From contig DQHT01000137.1 of the NCBI GenBank assembly GCA_003531115.1, positions 1 to 20,964 on the forward strand: a DNA stretch of 20,964 bases. The letters run 5' to 3'. A program made the translations under genes and the position numbers. This DNA comes from Bacteroidota bacterium. Lineage in GTDB: Bacteria > Bacteroidota > Bacteroidia > UBA8524. Below are positions 1 through 5,647 of this stretch, piece by piece (positions within the stretch are counted from its first letter, which is position 1; each line of letters begins with the position of its first letter). The notes below the pieces were generated by a model. That model was not told the DNA's origin, did no database searches, and saw nothing but the letters and a program-made list of their open reading frames with translations.

Positions 1-65
1 ACGAGACTCGAACTCGCGACCCTAACCTTGGAAGGGTTATGCTCTACCAACTGAGCTACTCCCGC
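1..65 (-). tRNA. tRNA-Gly (anticodon UCC), 3' end cut by window edge
   Basis: Read on the minus strand, the gene starts GCGGGAGTAGCTCAGTTGG at position 65. The D-arm, an anticodon loop CTTCCAA (anticodon UCC) and the T-loop TTCGAGT are all visible. The last few acceptor bases lie beyond position 1. It is the third of three tRNA genes in a row (Thr, Tyr, Gly). In many Bacteroidota this cluster precedes tuf, tRNA-Trp and the secE-nusG-ribosomal protein operon, so tuf is a reasonable guess for what lies to the left. Confidence 0.93.
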
Positions 66-79
66 TTAATTATTTCAAT

Positions 80-119
80 TACCGAACAACAATTCGCAAA
101 TACGAATTGTTATTCGGTA
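80..119 (-). repeat. Long hairpin in the spacer between tRNA-Tyr and tRNA-Gly
   Basis: Positions 80-96 and 103-119 are inverted repeats that form a 17-bp stem with one C/A mismatch and a 6-base loop (caaata). The hairpin fills most of the 55-base spacer between two co-directional tRNA genes. No U-run follows it on the minus strand. A role in processing the polycistronic tRNA precursor is therefore more likely than termination, but that is inference. Confidence 0.7.
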
Positions 120-120
120 G

Positions 121-203
121 TGGGGAGAGGAGGATTCGAACCTCCGAAGTCGTAAGACAACAGATTTACAGTCTGCCCCATTTGGCCGCTCTGGAATCTC
201 CCC
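121..203 (-). tRNA. tRNA-Tyr (anticodon GUA)
   Basis: The 83-base minus-strand gene begins GGGGAGATTCCAGAGCGG and ends CCTCCTCTCCCCA. The anticodon loop is CTGTAAA (anticodon GUA), and the long variable arm is that of a class II tRNA, as bacterial tRNA-Tyr has. The acceptor stem pairs GGGGAGA with TCTCCCC and the discriminator is A. CCA is not encoded. Confidence 0.96.
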
Positions 204-228
204 ATTTCCTTCATTACATAGAGAAAAG

Positions 229-301
229 AGCCGCCTATCGGATTCGAACCAACGACCTACTGATTACAAATCAGTTGCTCTACCAACTGAGCTAAGGCGG
301 C
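229..301 (-). tRNA. tRNA-Thr (anticodon UGU)
   Basis: The 73-base minus-strand gene begins GCCGCCTTAGCTCAGTTGG. The anticodon loop is TTTGTAA (anticodon UGU) and the T-loop is TTCGAAT. The acceptor arms GCCGCCT and AGGCGGC pair fully and the discriminator is U. CCA is not encoded. It is the first tRNA of the cluster and lies about 45 bases downstream of a predicted promoter. Confidence 0.96.
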
Positions 302-320
302 TAAGCTGTCTCTAAAAGAA

Positions 321-353
321 CAGTCCTCAAACCCATGGTGGATTTGAGGACTG
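321..353 (-). terminator. Terminator-like hairpin downstream of hpf
   Basis: Positions 321-335 and 339-353 pair over 15 bp with one mismatch around a 3-base loop. On the minus strand the stem is followed by TTCTTTTAG, a modest U-rich tract. It lies just past the hpf stop and ahead of tRNA-Thr, so it would stop transcripts of the rpsU-xerC-hpf unit. The tRNA promoter abuts the arm that is transcribed first. Confidence 0.65.
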
Positions 354-384
354 CAAAAGTATCTCTTTTTTGCAAAACTGCAAA
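354..384 (-). promoter_or_regulatory. Bacteroidota-type promoter for the tRNA cluster
   Basis: On the minus strand, TTTG (384-381) is followed after 19 bases by TACTTTTG (361-354). This fits the Bacteroidota housekeeping consensus TTTG / 17-23 bases / TAnnTTTG. Transcription would start near 347, inside the preceding hairpin, and read into tRNA-Thr, tRNA-Tyr and tRNA-Gly. Confidence 0.75.
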
Positions 385-401
385 CAGTCAGCGAAAAAAA
401 A

Positions 402-701
402 TTATATGGCCAGGGTCTTCTCTTTATACTTCTTCAATTGTACTTTCAAACTTTCAAATGCCAGGTCAATGGCACATTCAAAAGTTCTGCACTTTTCTTC
501 GCAAAAAAGGGTCTGGTGAAATACGTTCAGTTTCACCTCCAACACCTTGTTGTCGCTGTTGGTAACATTCTCAACTTTGAGATAAATATTGGCATCGACG
601 ATCCCGTCGTAAAAGGTTGCCAGCTTGTTGATCCGTTTGTTGATGTACTCGATCAACTTTTGATCAGCAGTAAAATTGATGGATTGAATGGTGATTTCCA
701 T
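402..701 (-). CDS. hpf: Ribosome hibernation-promoting factor, short HPF/RaiA family
   Basis: This 99-residue protein belongs to the sigma-54 modulation / ribosomal S30AE family. Known members bind the 30S decoding site and hold ribosomes inactive under stress. The sequence opens MEITIQSINFTADQKLIEYI and carries the family's beta-alpha-beta-beta-beta-alpha pattern, with the basic helix KRINKLATFYDGI at about residues 22-34. It is a short form: the C-terminal dimerisation domain of long HPF is absent. It starts 19 bases after the xerC stop, so it is probably the last gene of an rpsU-xerC-hpf unit, an arrangement common in Bacteroidota. The name raiA would serve as well; sequence alone does not separate the two. 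Confidence 0.9.
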   Translation of the reverse strand: MEITIQSINFTADQKLIEYINKRINKLATFYDGIVDANIYLKVENVTNSDNKVLEVKLNVFHQTLFCEEKCRTFECAIDLAFESLKVQLKKYKEKTLAI

Positions 702-720
702 AAGCGTAAGTTTGTTTAGG

Positions 721-1614
721 TTAAGACTTGGGATGAGCTTTTCGGTAAACTTCCTTCAAACGTTCTATCGAATTGTGCGTATACACCTGGGTAGCTGCCA
801 GATTACTGTGGCCCAGCAATTCTTTGATGGCATTCAGTTCCGCCCCGTTATCCAGCAGGTGGGTCGCGTAACTGTGCCGCAAAACATGCGGACTGCGTTT
901 TTTCATTGTACTAACAGTACCCAGATGATCCTTTACGATCGAATAGATAAGTTTCGGGTAAGCCGGCAGCCCCTTATCGGTTAAAAGGAGCTGTTCCGAT
1001 TGAAATCCTTCCCGTTGTTTCACGATGATATATCCCCGCAACAAATCGGCCAATCCGCCTGTTATCGGGATGATCCTTTCCTTATTTCTTTTTCCCAATA
1101 CTTTGATGGTTTGTGAATCCAAACGAAGGTCGCTCTCTTTCAGTCCGATAGCTTCAGACAAGCGGATACCTGTTCCGTACAGGAGTTCCAAAACAAGAAA
1201 ATCCCTCCAACTGGAAAATGAATCAGTTTCACCCGGTGCATCGCCTAAAAGCTGTTCCATTTTAGCCTGCTCCACAACAACGGGAAGGCGTTTGGATGTT
1301 TTGGGGGATACCACCTTTTTCATCGGGTTCTGCTGAATGCGTCCCTGCTGCAGGCTGTATTTAAAAAAAGATTTAAGACTGGAGATTTTACGGTTGATAC
1401 TGCGTGCCAGCATTCCGCCCTGCATCAACTCAGCAATATAGCTACGGATCATGGGCGCAAGGATCAGATGACACTGATCGACATCATACTGGTCCTTTAA
1501 AAATTCCGCGAATTGATGCAGATCATTCCGGTACGCGGTAAGGGTGTGAGATGAATATTTTTTCTCACTTTCCAGGTAATTGAGGAAATCGCTAAAAAAG
1601 AAATCTGTACCCAT
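721..1614 (-). CDS. xerC: Tyrosine recombinase XerC
   Basis: A 297-residue site-specific tyrosine recombinase. Xer proteins resolve chromosome dimers at dif during cell division. An N-terminal SAM-like core-binding domain (about 4-90) is followed by the catalytic domain. All catalytic residues are present: R151 in GIRLSEA, K175 in GKRNKER, H243 and R246 in HVLRHS, H269 in LGHS, and the nucleophile Y278 in QVYTH. The length is usual for XerC/XerD. The gene lies 55 bases after rpsU and directly before hpf, a position typical of the chromosomal Xer protein in Bacteroidota. It is a housekeeping recombinase, unlike the integrase at the right edge. XerC rather than XerD rests on synteny. Confidence 0.92.
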   Translation of the reverse strand: MGTDFFFSDFLNYLESEKKYSSHTLTAYRNDLHQFAEFLKDQYDVDQCHLILAPMIRSYIAELMQGGMLARSINRKISSLKSFFKYSLQQGRIQQNPMKKVVSPKTSKRLPVVVEQAKMEQLLGDAPGETDSFSSWRDFLVLELLYGTGIRLSEAIGLKESDLRLDSQTIKVLGKRNKERIIPITGGLADLLRGYIIVKQREGFQSEQLLLTDKGLPAYPKLIYSIVKDHLGTVSTMKKRSPHVLRHSYATHLLDNGAELNAIKELLGHSNLAATQVYTHNSIERLKEVYRKAHPKS

Positions 1615-1669
1615 ACCGTTGAGGTAAAGATACAGATTTCAAAATGTTTTATACGAATAAAAAAGAAAC

Positions 1670-1861
1670 TTATTCTCCTTTAATCTGCATTTGCTGCTTG
1701 TAACGGGCACGAATAACTTCGAAGCGTTTTTTAACAGAAGGCTTAACAAATGCCTGCCGCGCTCTCAGCTCTTTCAATACGCCTGTTTTTTCGTATTTCT
1801 TCTTGAATTTCTTCAGTGCTTTTTCCAGCGACTCGTTTTCTTTTACGTTAACTATGATCAT
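1670..1861 (-). CDS. rpsU: 30S ribosomal protein S21
   Basis: A 63-residue, strongly basic protein that starts MIIVNVKENESLEKALKKFK and carries the S21 pattern KKYEKTGVLKELRARQAFVKPS. S21 sits near the 3' end of 16S rRNA in the 30S subunit and assists initiation. I chose the ATG at 1861 because it gives the standard S21 length and N-terminus; in-frame codons upstream would add 17 unrelated residues that overlap the promoter. It heads the unit with xerC and hpf. Confidence 0.95.
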   Translation of the reverse strand: MIIVNVKENESLEKALKKFKKKYEKTGVLKELRARQAFVKPSVKKRFEVIRARYKQQMQIKGE

Positions 1862-1880
1862 CGTTCTTCTGAATGGGCTG

Positions 1881-1913
1881 CAAATATAAGTATTGTCTTT
1901 GAAATTATGCAAA
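1881..1913 (-). promoter_or_regulatory. Bacteroidota-type promoter for rpsU-xerC-hpf
   Basis: On the minus strand, TTTG (1913-1910) is followed after 21 bases by TATATTTG (1888-1881), a full match to TTTG/TAnnTTTG. The predicted start near 1875 leaves a short leader of about 14 bases before the rpsU ATG at 1861. Confidence 0.8.
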
Positions 1914-1936
1914 CATTTTTAGAAATGTCTAAGTCT

Positions 1937-1966
1937 GGGTTCGGGGTTTTGGGTTCAGGGTTCAGG
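1937..1966. repeat. Heptamer array (GGGTTCA), about four units
   Basis: Four successive 7-base units can be read: gggttcg, gggtttt, gggttca, gggttca, followed by gg. The array lies between the rpsU promoter and the longer dispersed repeat at 1973. It has no coding potential that I would trust. Confidence 0.7.
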
Positions 1967-1972
1967 CGGCTG

Positions 1973-2160
1973 GCGCACGAGTATCGTTCACGCGGAGCCG
2001 CGGCGAGCGATGTTTTTGAGAACGAGTATTGCTTACGCGCGATGAGAGACGCGGTTTTTTTTATTCGTCGACAAACAAAACCGCGTCCTCCGTCTGGCGT
2101 AAGCAATAAGCCGAGCAAACTCCAACTCCTTCGCGCCACCGCGTTGAAATTCGCGTGCGA
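1973..2160. repeat. Dispersed intergenic repeat, copy A (longer form)
   Basis: This GC-rich stretch matches 15259-15391 over nearly its full length. Shared blocks include acgcggagccgcgg, ttttttattcgtc and agcaataagccgagcaaac. Copy A holds about 50 extra bases (roughly 2003-2054) that copy B lacks. The extra block carries acgagtattgcttacgcg, a near repeat of acgagtatcgttcacgcg at 1977-1994, so it looks like an internal tandem duplication. An open frame crosses it but has no recognisable protein. Confidence 0.85.
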
Positions 2161-2165
2161 AAGCA

Positions 2166-2195
2166 ATGGTCTATCGTCTATGGTATATGGTCTAC
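2166..2195. repeat. Heptamer array (TGGTCTA), about four units
   Basis: The units tggtcta, tcgtcta, tggtata, tggtcta run without gaps. The array overlaps the 3' end of the acyl-CoA dehydrogenase gene: its TAG stop (2194-2192, minus strand) is part of the last unit. Related arrays occur at 18202-18242 and 19567-19595. Confidence 0.75.
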
Positions 2196-3361
2196 TCCTT
2201 CAGGATCGACCTCGATATCACCAACTTCTGTATCTCCGAAGTCCCCTCACCAATCGTGCATAACTTCGAATCCCGGTAATACTTTTCGACGGGGAAATCC
2301 TTTGTATATCCATATCCGCCAAAGATCTGAACCGCATCGGTCGATACCCGCACGGCCACTTCTGAGGTATAATATTTCGCCATGGCCGAAACCTTGGTAA
2401 CCGGCTTCCCGTTGTTTTTCAGGAATGCAGCTTCCATGGTCAATAATTCACCTGCCTCGATCTGCATCTTCATATCCGCCAGCTTAAATCCTATCGCCTG
2501 AAAATTAGCTATGGGCTGTCCGAATTGTTCGCGTTCCTTCGAATACTTCAGAGCCGCCTCAAAAGCTCCCTGCGCAATTCCCAGTCCAAGTGCGGCAATA
2601 GAGATACGGCCTCCATCCAGAACTTTCATGGCCTGAATAAACCCGTCGCCTACCTTACCCAGCATATTTTCTTTTGGGATACGACAGTCCTCAAAGACCA
2701 TCTCCGCGGTTTCGCTGCAGCGCATGCCCAGTTTATTCTCCTTTTTACCCCCCCTGAAGCCGGGAGTTCCCCGCTCAACCACAAAAGCGGTAATGCCATG
2801 GGAATCAAGAAGCTCTCCCGTACGTGCCAGCACTACGGCAATATCTCCGCTGATCCCGTGGGTGATCCAGTTTTTGCTGCCATTGAGCACAAAATGATCT
2901 CCATCCTCCTTCGCTACACATTGCATCCTGAGGGCATCCGACCCGGTATTGGCTTCTGTTAATCCCCAGGCGCCTATCCACTGTCCGCTGGACAGTTTAG
3001 GCAGCCAGCGTTGTTTTTGCTCGTCATTCGCAAACTGCAAAATATGGCCGGTGCATAGGGAGTTATGGGCAGCCATGGAAAGGCCGATAGATGGATCGAT
3101 CCTGGCTAGTTCAACAATAGCTGTAACATACTCGAAATAACCGAAGCCCGACCCACCATACTCTTCAGGTACCAAAACCCCCAGAAGGCCAAGTTCACCA
3201 AGTTGGTGCATGACTTCTTTTGGAAAAGTCTGGCTTTCATCCCATTCCATCATTTTCGGACGGATATTTTTTTCGGCGAAATCCCGGATCATCTGACGGA
3301 TCATTTGTTGGTTTTCCGTCTCAGTAAAATTGAATATGCTTGAACTGCTGGCTGTCGACAT
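2192..3361 (-). CDS. Acyl-CoA dehydrogenase (short-chain / glutaryl-type family)
   Basis: A 389-residue FAD flavoenzyme that introduces the alpha-beta double bond into acyl-CoA thioesters in fatty acid or amino acid degradation. Electrons pass to electron-transfer flavoprotein. The domains follow in order: the N-terminal helical domain (about 15-125), the middle beta domain with [13 protein letters not shown] (131-143) and GSKNWITHG (161-169), and the C-terminal helical domain with [12 protein letters not shown] (277-288), [20 protein letters not shown] (345-364) and IGEGTSEIQ (370-378). The catalytic base is expected at E372. The length is normal. Butyryl, isovaleryl or a related substrate all fit, and I cannot choose. 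It appears to be transcribed alone; its stop codon lies in a heptamer repeat. Confidence 0.93.
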   Translation of the reverse strand: MSTASSSSIFNFTETENQQMIRQMIRDFAEKNIRPKMMEWDESQTFPKEVMHQLGELGLLGVLVPEEYGGSGFGYFEYVTAIVELARIDPSIGLSMAAHNSLCTGHILQFANDEQKQRWLPKLSSGQWIGAWGLTEANTGSDALRMQCVAKEDGDHFVLNGSKNWITHGISGDIAVVLARTGELLDSHGITAFVVERGTPGFRGGKKENKLGMRCSETAEMVFEDCRIPKENMLGKVGDGFIQAMKVLDGGRISIAALGLGIAQGAFEAALKYSKEREQFGQPIANFQAIGFKLADMKMQIEAGELLTMEAAFLKNNGKPVTKVSAMAKYYTSEVAVRVSTDAVQIFGGYGYTKDFPVEKYYRDSKLCTIGEGTSEIQKLVISRSILKE

Positions 3362-3375
3362 AATGGCTTAGTCGG

Positions 3376-3383
3376 CAAAAATA
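3376..3383 (-). promoter_or_regulatory. Candidate -7 element upstream of the acyl-CoA dehydrogenase
   Basis: The minus strand reads TATTTTTG, a full match to TAnnTTTG, 15 bases before the ATG at 3361. I do not see a convincing TTTG at the usual distance upstream, so this is weaker than the rpsU promoter. Confidence 0.45.
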
Positions 3384-3415
3384 GGAGATTGTTTTTAATT
3401 CCGCCGAAGAAATTC

Positions 3416-5647
3416 CTACCTGCCGCCAAATGTGGGATCGGGCGACAAGTCGGTTTGCTGGTACTTTTCGCAATCGACTTCGATGCTTATCGGTTTTTTA
3501 GGCGGCTCGAAAGCGCCATCATACAAACTGATGCTTTTGTCGGCGTAAACCATTTGCATATAATAGGCCCATATAGGCATCGACATGGCTGAGCCGCCAC
3601 CCAGTTCAAGGTTTCTGAAATGGACTGCCCGATGGTCGTTCCCTACCCATGCACCTGAAACCAGATTGGGGGTGATGCCTATAAACCAGCCGTCTGACTG
3701 GTTTTGGGTTGTCCCTGTTTTACAGGCTATCGGGTTCTGCAGGTTGTAAACGTACCTGAGTTTTGCAGCCGTACCGTAGGTCGCCCTTTCCATCATTTTG
3801 ATCATGACATAGGCCGTTTGTTCACTCATGGCCTGTTGGGTTTCTGGCACGCCTGAGTACACAACCGCTCCGTTTTTGTCCTCAATGCGGCTTATAAAAA
3901 AGGGTTTTACGGCTACACCTTTGTTGGCATAGGTTCCAAAAGCCCCGACCATCTCATAAACGGAAAGGTCCATGGTTCCTAAACAAATAGAAGGGTAAGC
4001 CTCCAGGGTTCCTTCTATGCCCATTTTCCGGCAAAGCTCGATCACGTTTTTCGGTCCGTTAGGGCCCAATTGTTTCATGAGATAGGCACTGATGCTGTTC
4101 ACCGAAAGGGCAAGCGCCTTACGTAACTGCATAGTCCCGCCATATTTATTGTCGGCATTTGCAGGTGACCAATTTTCATATTCTTCAAAAACAACACGTT
4201 CATTTGGTGCAGCAAAACAGGGGGAATAGCCATTGTCCACAGCCATGGTGTACACAAAAGGTTTGAAGGTTGACCCAACCTGACGGGTACTCTTAATATT
4301 CACATGGTCATATTTAAAAAAGCGGTGATTGATCCCGCCAACCCATGCTTTGATCTCTCCCGTATGCGGGTCGAACGACATAAACCCGGTTTGAAGGAAA
4401 TACTGATAATATTTAATAGAATCCAGGGGACTCATCAGTGTATCTTTTTCCTGACGTTTATTATCCCAGGTAAAAACGGTCATTTCTACCGGGGTGCTAA
4501 ATTCCTTCTGTATCTCTTTTTCAGTAAAATTGGCTTCTACGAGCGATTTGTAACGCTCCGATTTTTTAACGGCATCTTCGATAATGCTGGTATGCTCTCC
4601 CCAGGGTTCACGCCCTTTCCAGTGGGCAAAGAATTTTTTCTGATGCCCGCTCAAATGTTTTTCAACAGCCTTTTCTGCATAATTCTGCATGCGGCTGTCG
4701 ATGGTAACATAAATTTTTAAGCCGTCGCGATAAAGATCATACCCGTTCTCTTTGCACCATGCATTTAGCTCCTGGCGTAAATGTTCCCTGAAATAGGTTG
4801 CGCTGCCTTCATTATGGTCTTCCCTAACGAATTGAAGTTCCGTAACAACCGCATACAAGGAGTCTTTCTGTTTTTCAGTAATATACCCGTTGCGTTCTAA
4901 CTGGTAAAATACCACATTTCGCCGCGAGAGATTGTTTTCGGAAATGGTAAGTATGGAATCGGATTTATGTTGGTTGCGTGGTACCGGGTTAAAGAGCCCC
5001 GGGTGTTTTGCCATGGCCACCAGGGTAGCAGACTGATCCAGGGTGAGTTTATCCGGAGTTGTCTTAAAATAGATCTTGGCGGCAGAGTTAATGCCCACTG
5101 CCTGATGAAGAAAGTCAAAACGGTTAAAATACATGGCAATGATCTCTTCTTTGGTATACCGGCGTTCCAGACGCACCGCGATCACCCATTCCTTGAGTTT
5201 TTGTTTGATCCGGTCGGTAATATTATCGGCCGGTCTTTCGGTAAAGAGCATTTTCGCCAATTGTTGGCTCACCGTACTTCCTCCTCCGGCTTTCCCGAAT
5301 TTCAGCACTGCCCGGAACAGGGAACGAAAATCAACCCCCGAATGGGAATAGTAACGCTCATCTTCCGTGGCTATCAGCGCATTAACCAGGTGGGGGGAGA
5401 GGTCTTTAAACTTTACCGGAGTCCGGTTTTCAACATAAAACTTTCCTAATATGACATTGTCGGAGCTGATGATTTCCGTGGCCACATTATTTTTCGGATT
5501 TTCAAGTTCTTTAACATCCGGCAACTTGCCAAAAAGGCCATTGCTGATCAGCACAAAAAGTAAAAAAACGAGAAAAATACTACCGAAAAAGAGTCCCCAG
5601 AACCAGATGAGGAGTCGGGAGAATCTGCTTTTTTTGGATTTGGTCAT
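3416..5647 (-). CDS. Class A penicillin-binding protein 1A (transglycosylase/transpeptidase)
   Basis: A 743-residue bifunctional peptidoglycan synthase of the PBP1A type. It polymerises glycan strands from lipid II and cross-links the peptides on the periplasmic face of the inner membrane. A short basic cytoplasmic tail is followed by one membrane segment (about 12-36). The GT51 domain shows EDERYYSHSGVD with catalytic E95, GGSTVSQQLAKML (122-134) and ERRYTKEEIIAMYFN (161-175). The transpeptidase domain shows the active-site SxxK as STFK (S459-K462), SVN (515-517) and KTG (643-645). The start overlaps the porW/sprE stop by four bases (ATGA), so translation of the two is probably coupled. No motif is missing. 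Confidence 0.95.
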   Translation of the reverse strand: MTKSKKSRFSRLLIWFWGLFFGSIFLVFLLFVLISNGLFGKLPDVKELENPKNNVATEIISSDNVILGKFYVENRTPVKFKDLSPHLVNALIATEDERYYSHSGVDFRSLFRAVLKFGKAGGGSTVSQQLAKMLFTERPADNITDRIKQKLKEWVIAVRLERRYTKEEIIAMYFNRFDFLHQAVGINSAAKIYFKTTPDKLTLDQSATLVAMAKHPGLFNPVPRNQHKSDSILTISENNLSRRNVVFYQLERNGYITEKQKDSLYAVVTELQFVREDHNEGSATYFREHLRQELNAWCKENGYDLYRDGLKIYVTIDSRMQNYAEKAVEKHLSGHQKKFFAHWKGREPWGEHTSIIEDAVKKSERYKSLVEANFTEKEIQKEFSTPVEMTVFTWDNKRQEKDTLMSPLDSIKYYQYFLQTGFMSFDPHTGEIKAWVGGINHRFFKYDHVNIKSTRQVGSTFKPFVYTMAVDNGYSPCFAAPNERVVFEEYENWSPANADNKYGGTMQLRKALALSVNSISAYLMKQLGPNGPKNVIELCRKMGIEGTLEAYPSICLGTMDLSVYEMVGAFGTYANKGVAVKPFFISRIEDKNGAVVYSGVPETQQAMSEQTAYVMIKMMERATYGTAAKLRYVYNLQNPIACKTGTTQNQSDGWFIGITPNLVSGAWVGNDHRAVHFRNLELGGGSAMSMPIWAYYMQMVYADKSISLYDGAFEPPKKPISIEVDCEKYQQTDLSPDPTFGGR

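Noticed and set aside
721..1614. xerC as an integrase of a mobile element
   Set aside because: Its size, full catalytic set and place between rpsU and hpf are those of the housekeeping recombinase, with no attachment repeats nearby.
1858..2263. Open frames on both strands across the region between rpsU and the acyl-CoA dehydrogenase
   Set aside because: They cross the rpsU promoter, the heptamer arrays and dispersed repeat A, and encode no recognisable domain. They follow from GC-rich repeat sequence.
4304..5449. Open frames of 138 and 160 codons opposite the PBP1A gene
   Set aside because: They are shadows of a gene with all its catalytic motifs intact, and have no promoter or recognisable domain of their own.
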